From Heliomarina baculiformis (lineage in GTDB: Bacteria > Pseudomonadota > Alphaproteobacteria > Rhodobacterales > Rhodobacteraceae), in assembly GCF_019966545.1 (NCBI RefSeq), contig NZ_JAIMIC010000010.1, positions 49,112-113,111 of the forward strand: a stretch of DNA of 64,000 nt, read 5' to 3'. A program made the position numbers and the translations under genes. Position 1 is the stretch's first letter. Each line of letters begins with the position of its first letter. The notes under the pieces are model-generated. The model worked only from the letters and a program-made list of their open reading frames with translations. It had not been told where the DNA came from and did not search any database. Shown here one piece after another: positions 61,300 through 64,000 of the stretch.

Positions 61300-62457
61300 T
61301 CAAACATCCATCGAACGTGCGATCAGTTCTTTCATGATCTCGTTGGTGCCGCCATAGATCATCTGGACCCGGCTATCGGCATACAGGCGCGCGATCGGGT
61401 ATTCCATCATGAAACCATAACCGCCGTGCAGTTGCAGGCATTCATGCATGACCTCGTTTTGCGTCTGGCTGCCCCACCATTTCGCCATCGACGCCGTGGC
61501 CGCATCAAGTTCGCCCTTTTCGAGGCGCACGAGCCCGTCATTGACGAAGGTGCGCAGCAATTCGGCCTTGGTCTTGCATTCCGCCAATTTGAAGCGTGTG
61601 TTCTGGAAATCCATGATGCGGTTACCAAATGCCTTGCGGTCCTGTACATATTTCACAGTTTCATCGATGGCAAAGTCAATGAAGCCTAGCGCGGTAACGC
61701 CAATCATCAGCCGTTCCCAAGGGAGCTGCTTCATCAACTGGTAGAAACCTTGCCCTTCTTCCGGGCCAAGCAGGTTTGCCGTAGGCACGCGCACATCCTC
61801 GAAGAACAACTCAGCCGTATCCGATCCCTTCATGCCCAACTTCTTCAGGTTTCGTCCCCTACGAAAGCCTTCGGCGTCCTCGGTTTCCAGAACGATCAGC
61901 GAAACGCCCTTGGCGCCAGCGTTACGGTCGGTCTTTGCCACGACAACAACTAGATCGGCTGTATGTCCGTTGGTGATGAAGATCTTCGAGCCGTTGATCT
62001 TGTAGTGGTTGCCATCCTTTTCCGCATGGGTCTGGACGTTCTGGAGGTCAGAGCCCGTTCCTGGCTCGGTCATCGCGATCGCCGCGACACTGTCGCCGCT
62101 GACCAGCTTCGGCAACCACTTTTTCTTCTGTTCTTCGCTGCCATAGGCGTTGATATAATGGATTACGATGGACTGGATGCCATAGCCCCAACCCGTGTCA
62201 CCGGTGCGCCCCTGCTCATAAACGGTAATTGCATCGAACCCGATGCCGCCGCCGAACCCGCCATATTCTTCGGCAATCGAGCCGCCCATGACACCCTGTT
62301 GACCGACTGTTTTCCAGAAGTCGCGGTCAACAATGCCCTGCTCAGCCCATTTTTCGATGTTTGGAGCCATTTCGGCATCAAAAAGCTTGCGTGTGCTATC
62401 CGCGAACATCTTGTGTTCATCCGCGGTCCAGGCCGAACTATTCGTGATCAGAGACAT
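61300..62457 (-). CDS. acyl-CoA dehydrogenase
   Basis: Full-length acyl-CoA dehydrogenase, 385 residues from the chosen start. Seen: AIAMTEPGTGSDLQNVQTH, INGSKIFITNGHTADLVVVV, VQDRKAFGNRIMDFQNTRFK and QLHGGYGFMMEYPIARLY. C-terminal loop IYGGTNEIMK; Glu kept in the helix-G position (QLPWERLMIG), as in long-chain and isovaleryl enzymes. The open frame has ATGs at 62490, 62469 and 62457; the last is chosen since a possible -10 box (TAGATT at 62492-62497) ends next to the first. Divergent from the thiolase gene. Confidence 0.92.
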   Translation of the reverse strand: MSLITNSSAWTADEHKMFADSTRKLFDAEMAPNIEKWAEQGIVDRDFWKTVGQQGVMGGSIAEEYGGFGGGIGFDAITVYEQGRTGDTGWGYGIQSIVIHYINAYGSEEQKKKWLPKLVSGDSVAAIAMTEPGTGSDLQNVQTHAEKDGNHYKINGSKIFITNGHTADLVVVVAKTDRNAGAKGVSLIVLETEDAEGFRRGRNLKKLGMKGSDTAELFFEDVRVPTANLLGPEEGQGFYQLMKQLPWERLMIGVTALGFIDFAIDETVKYVQDRKAFGNRIMDFQNTRFKLAECKTKAELLRTFVNDGLVRLEKGELDAATASMAKWWGSQTQNEVMHECLQLHGGYGFMMEYPIARLYADSRVQMIYGGTNEIMKELIARSMDV

Positions 62458-62493
62458 GTTGGAATCCATTCTTAAGGTTGGTGTTGCCATAAA

Positions 62494-62509
62494 TCTAACA
62501 TCTGTTATT
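62494..62509. promoter_or_regulatory. TCTAACA-type operator upstream of the ACAD gene
   Basis: TCTAACATCTGTTATT: one perfect half-site, the other matching 5 of 7 bases. It lies next to the ACAD start and about 200 bp upstream of the divergent thiolase gene. On the minus strand TTGCCG, 16 bases and TAGATT make a weak promoter overlapping it. Confidence 0.58.
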
Positions 62510-62704
62510 TTTTCGGCAATGGCCCAGTCTCAAGGCAAACACAGCGTTATCTTGCTAGAGACGGCTTTCCTGAACAGGCGCGGTATCAACTTCCTACTCC
62601 CAAGCAAGTTCCACCAAGGCACCGAACGCGCAGGTCAGGGTAACGGGCTGACACTGGGCAGTACACGGCCTGCGTGACGCAAAAAATGAAGAACCGGAGT
62701 GAAA

Positions 62705-63880
62705 ATGAAAGATATCGTAGTATTGGATGGTGTGCGAACAGCCATCGGAACCTTTGGCGGCTCTCTTGCGGGCACGTCTCCGATCGAACTGGGTAGCATC
62801 GTGGCGAAAGAGGCGCTTGCGCGTTCAGGTGTCGAAGGCAAGCAGGTTGGAAACGTTGTTTTTGGCCATGTTATTAACACAGAGCCGCGCGACATGTATC
62901 TTAGCCGCGCGGCGTCTATTGCCGCTGGAGTGCCAGAAATGGCGCCCGCAATGAACGTCAATCGGCTCTGCGGTTCTGGGCTACAGGCGATTGTGTCAGC
63001 GGCGCAGTCGCTGATGCTGGGTGATGCAACAATGGCTCTTGCCGGTGGCAGCGAAAGCATGAGCCGCTCGCCCTATATCGTGCCAGCCATTCGCTGGGGG
63101 CAGAAAATGGGTGACACGGGTGCAACTGACATGATGCTCGGCGCGTTGAACTGTCCGTTTGGCACCGGGCATATGGGCGTAACAGCGGAAAACGTCGCCG
63201 CCGAATACGACATCACGCGCGAAGCTCAGGATGCGTTTGCCCTTCAAAGCCAGGAGCGCGCTCTGAACGCGCTCAAAGAGGGGTATTTCAAATCCCAGAT
63301 CGTTCCCGTCGAGGTCAAGGTCAAACGCAACACTGCTTTTTTCGACACCGATGAACACCCCAAGGCGAGCACAGTTGAAATGCTCGGCAAACTGCGTCCG
63401 GCCTTCCAGAAGGATGGCACCGTGACGGCGGGGAATGCTTCGGGTCTCAATGATGGGGCCGCCGCAGTTGTGCTGGCCACGGCAGATTCTGCATCAGATG
63501 CAGGGTTGAAACCGCGCGCACGCCTGCTTGGATATCATATTGCAGGAGTACGCCCGGACATCATGGGAATCGGGCCAATTCCGGCTGTCGAAGGACTTTT
63601 GAAACGTACAGGCCTGACAGTTTCTGATTTCGACGTCATCGAGTCAAACGAAGCCTTCGCGGCTCAGGCTTTGGCCGTGAGTAAAACTCTTGGTCTGGAT
63701 GGCAACAAGGTGAACCCCAACGGCGGCGCAATTGCTCTTGGACATCCTATCGGGGCGTCGGGGGCCATTATCTTTGTCAAAGCGCTCTACGAGCTGGAGC
63801 GTACCGGCGCAAAACGCGCGCTGATTACCATGTGTATCGGTGGTGGGCAGGGGATTGCCCTAGCTATAGAAGCCATGTGA
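62705..63880 (+). CDS. acetyl-CoA C-acyltransferase (thiolase II)
   Basis: Canonical degradative/biosynthetic thiolase, 391 residues. All catalytic elements are present: nucleophile Cys in [12 protein letters not shown] (about residue 89), the NEAFAAQA loop, His in [14 protein letters not shown], and the second Cys in [10 protein letters not shown]. It converts 3-ketoacyl-CoA plus CoA to acetyl-CoA and a shortened acyl-CoA, or condenses acetyl-CoA. ATG 62705 follows CGGAGTG with proper spacing; a GTG two codons earlier is possible. The only fully standard thiolase in the window. Confidence 0.93.
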   Translation: MKDIVVLDGVRTAIGTFGGSLAGTSPIELGSIVAKEALARSGVEGKQVGNVVFGHVINTEPRDMYLSRAASIAAGVPEMAPAMNVNRLCGSGLQAIVSAAQSLMLGDATMALAGGSESMSRSPYIVPAIRWGQKMGDTGATDMMLGALNCPFGTGHMGVTAENVAAEYDITREAQDAFALQSQERALNALKEGYFKSQIVPVEVKVKRNTAFFDTDEHPKASTVEMLGKLRPAFQKDGTVTAGNASGLNDGAAAVVLATADSASDAGLKPRARLLGYHIAGVRPDIMGIGPIPAVEGLLKRTGLTVSDFDVIESNEAFAAQALAVSKTLGLDGNKVNPNGGAIALGHPIGASGAIIFVKALYELERTGAKRALITMCIGGGQGIALAIEAM

Positions 63881-64000
63881 ATTAGAGTCTATGGACACCT
63901 CAAAAAAGCGGTTCCCTTTCAATTAAAGCGTTTCTAGAAAAACCTGAATCGTGAGGGATTCCTTTTGGAGGCTGATTGTGATTCATCCTGTTTGGGAGGA
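63881..64000. other. non-coding, A+T-richer tail of the window
   Basis: 120 bp after the thiolase gene without a recognisable gene start. It is visibly richer in A and T than the rest and contains a 10-bp palindrome TTTCTAGAAA. It could be an intergenic region or the edge of another element; the window ends too soon to tell. Confidence 0.4.

Noticed and set aside
1..64000. Firm assignment of the window to steroid or bile-acid degradation
   Set aside because: Ltp2-, IpdAB- and FadE-like genes are suggestive, but no ring-cleavage or 3-ketosteroid dehydrogenase genes are present; terpenoid or branched fatty acids fit equally.
63881..64000. Insertion-sequence end in the A+T-richer tail
   Set aside because: No transposase frame or terminal inverted repeat can be shown in 120 bp.

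Overview
The window is a high-G+C stretch packed with acyl-CoA catabolism genes, probably from an alphaproteobacterium. TRAP transporters of the TAXI and DctPQM types, IclR regulators and tightly overlapping (ATGA) operons fit a Rhodobacterales-like lineage, but that is inference from gene content. I see no rRNA, tRNA, CRISPR array, phage gene or intact insertion sequence.

Layout. 1-3.4 kb: end of a LivM permease, a periplasmic binding protein, a LivF ATPase and an SDR (+). 3.4-14.0 kb: a racemase-like class III CoA-transferase (-), an enoyl-CoA hydratase, SCP-x-type thiolase and acyl-CoA dehydrogenase (ACAD) operon (+), a truncated ACAD pseudogene, an IclR regulator, and an operon (-) of fused NDP-forming acyl-CoA synthetase, ACAD and CoA-transferase. 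14.2-19.6 kb (+): split NDP-forming synthetase, MaoC protein, ACAD, Cys-less thiolase-fold protein and DUF35 protein. 19.6-26.0 kb (-): IpdAB-like CoA-transferase with a TAXI-TRAP transporter, and an unidentified polytopic membrane protein. 26.5-31.5 kb: MmgE/PrpD protein and an ACAD pair (+), then IclR and MaoC-like genes (-). 31.9-40.2 kb (+): ACAD pair, second TAXI-TRAP transporter, thioesterase, SDR, DUF35 and Cys-less thiolase. 40.3-48.5 kb (-): two crotonases, CoA-transferase, two ACADs and a DctQMP transporter. 48.7 kb (+): flavin oxidoreductase. 49.7-55.2 kb (-): transglutaminase-like protein, hotdog protein, ACAD pair, crotonase and a degenerate CoA ligase. 55.3-58.9 kb (-): DUF35, Cys-less thiolase, double-hotdog hydratase and alpha-methylacyl-CoA racemase. 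59.0-61.3 kb (+): two CoA-transferases, the second frameshifted. 61.3-62.5 kb (-): ACAD. 62.7-63.9 kb (+): true acetyl-CoA acetyltransferase.

Working together: the transporters would import organic acids, CoA-transferases or ligases activate them, and successive ACAD, hydratase, dehydrogenase and thiolase/aldolase steps shorten them. Three signs point to methyl-branched or cyclic acyl chains: two racemase-like CaiB-family proteins carrying the His/Asp pair; ACADs whose candidate catalytic Glu is in the helix-G (isovaleryl/long-chain) position; and three DUF35-linked thiolase-fold proteins that lack the nucleophilic Cys, as in the steroid side-chain aldolase Ltp2-ChsH2. The actual substrate is not determined. 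Two families of palindromic sites, TCTAACA-N2-TGTTAGA and CACATATGTG, lie in promoter regions and probably define two local regulons.
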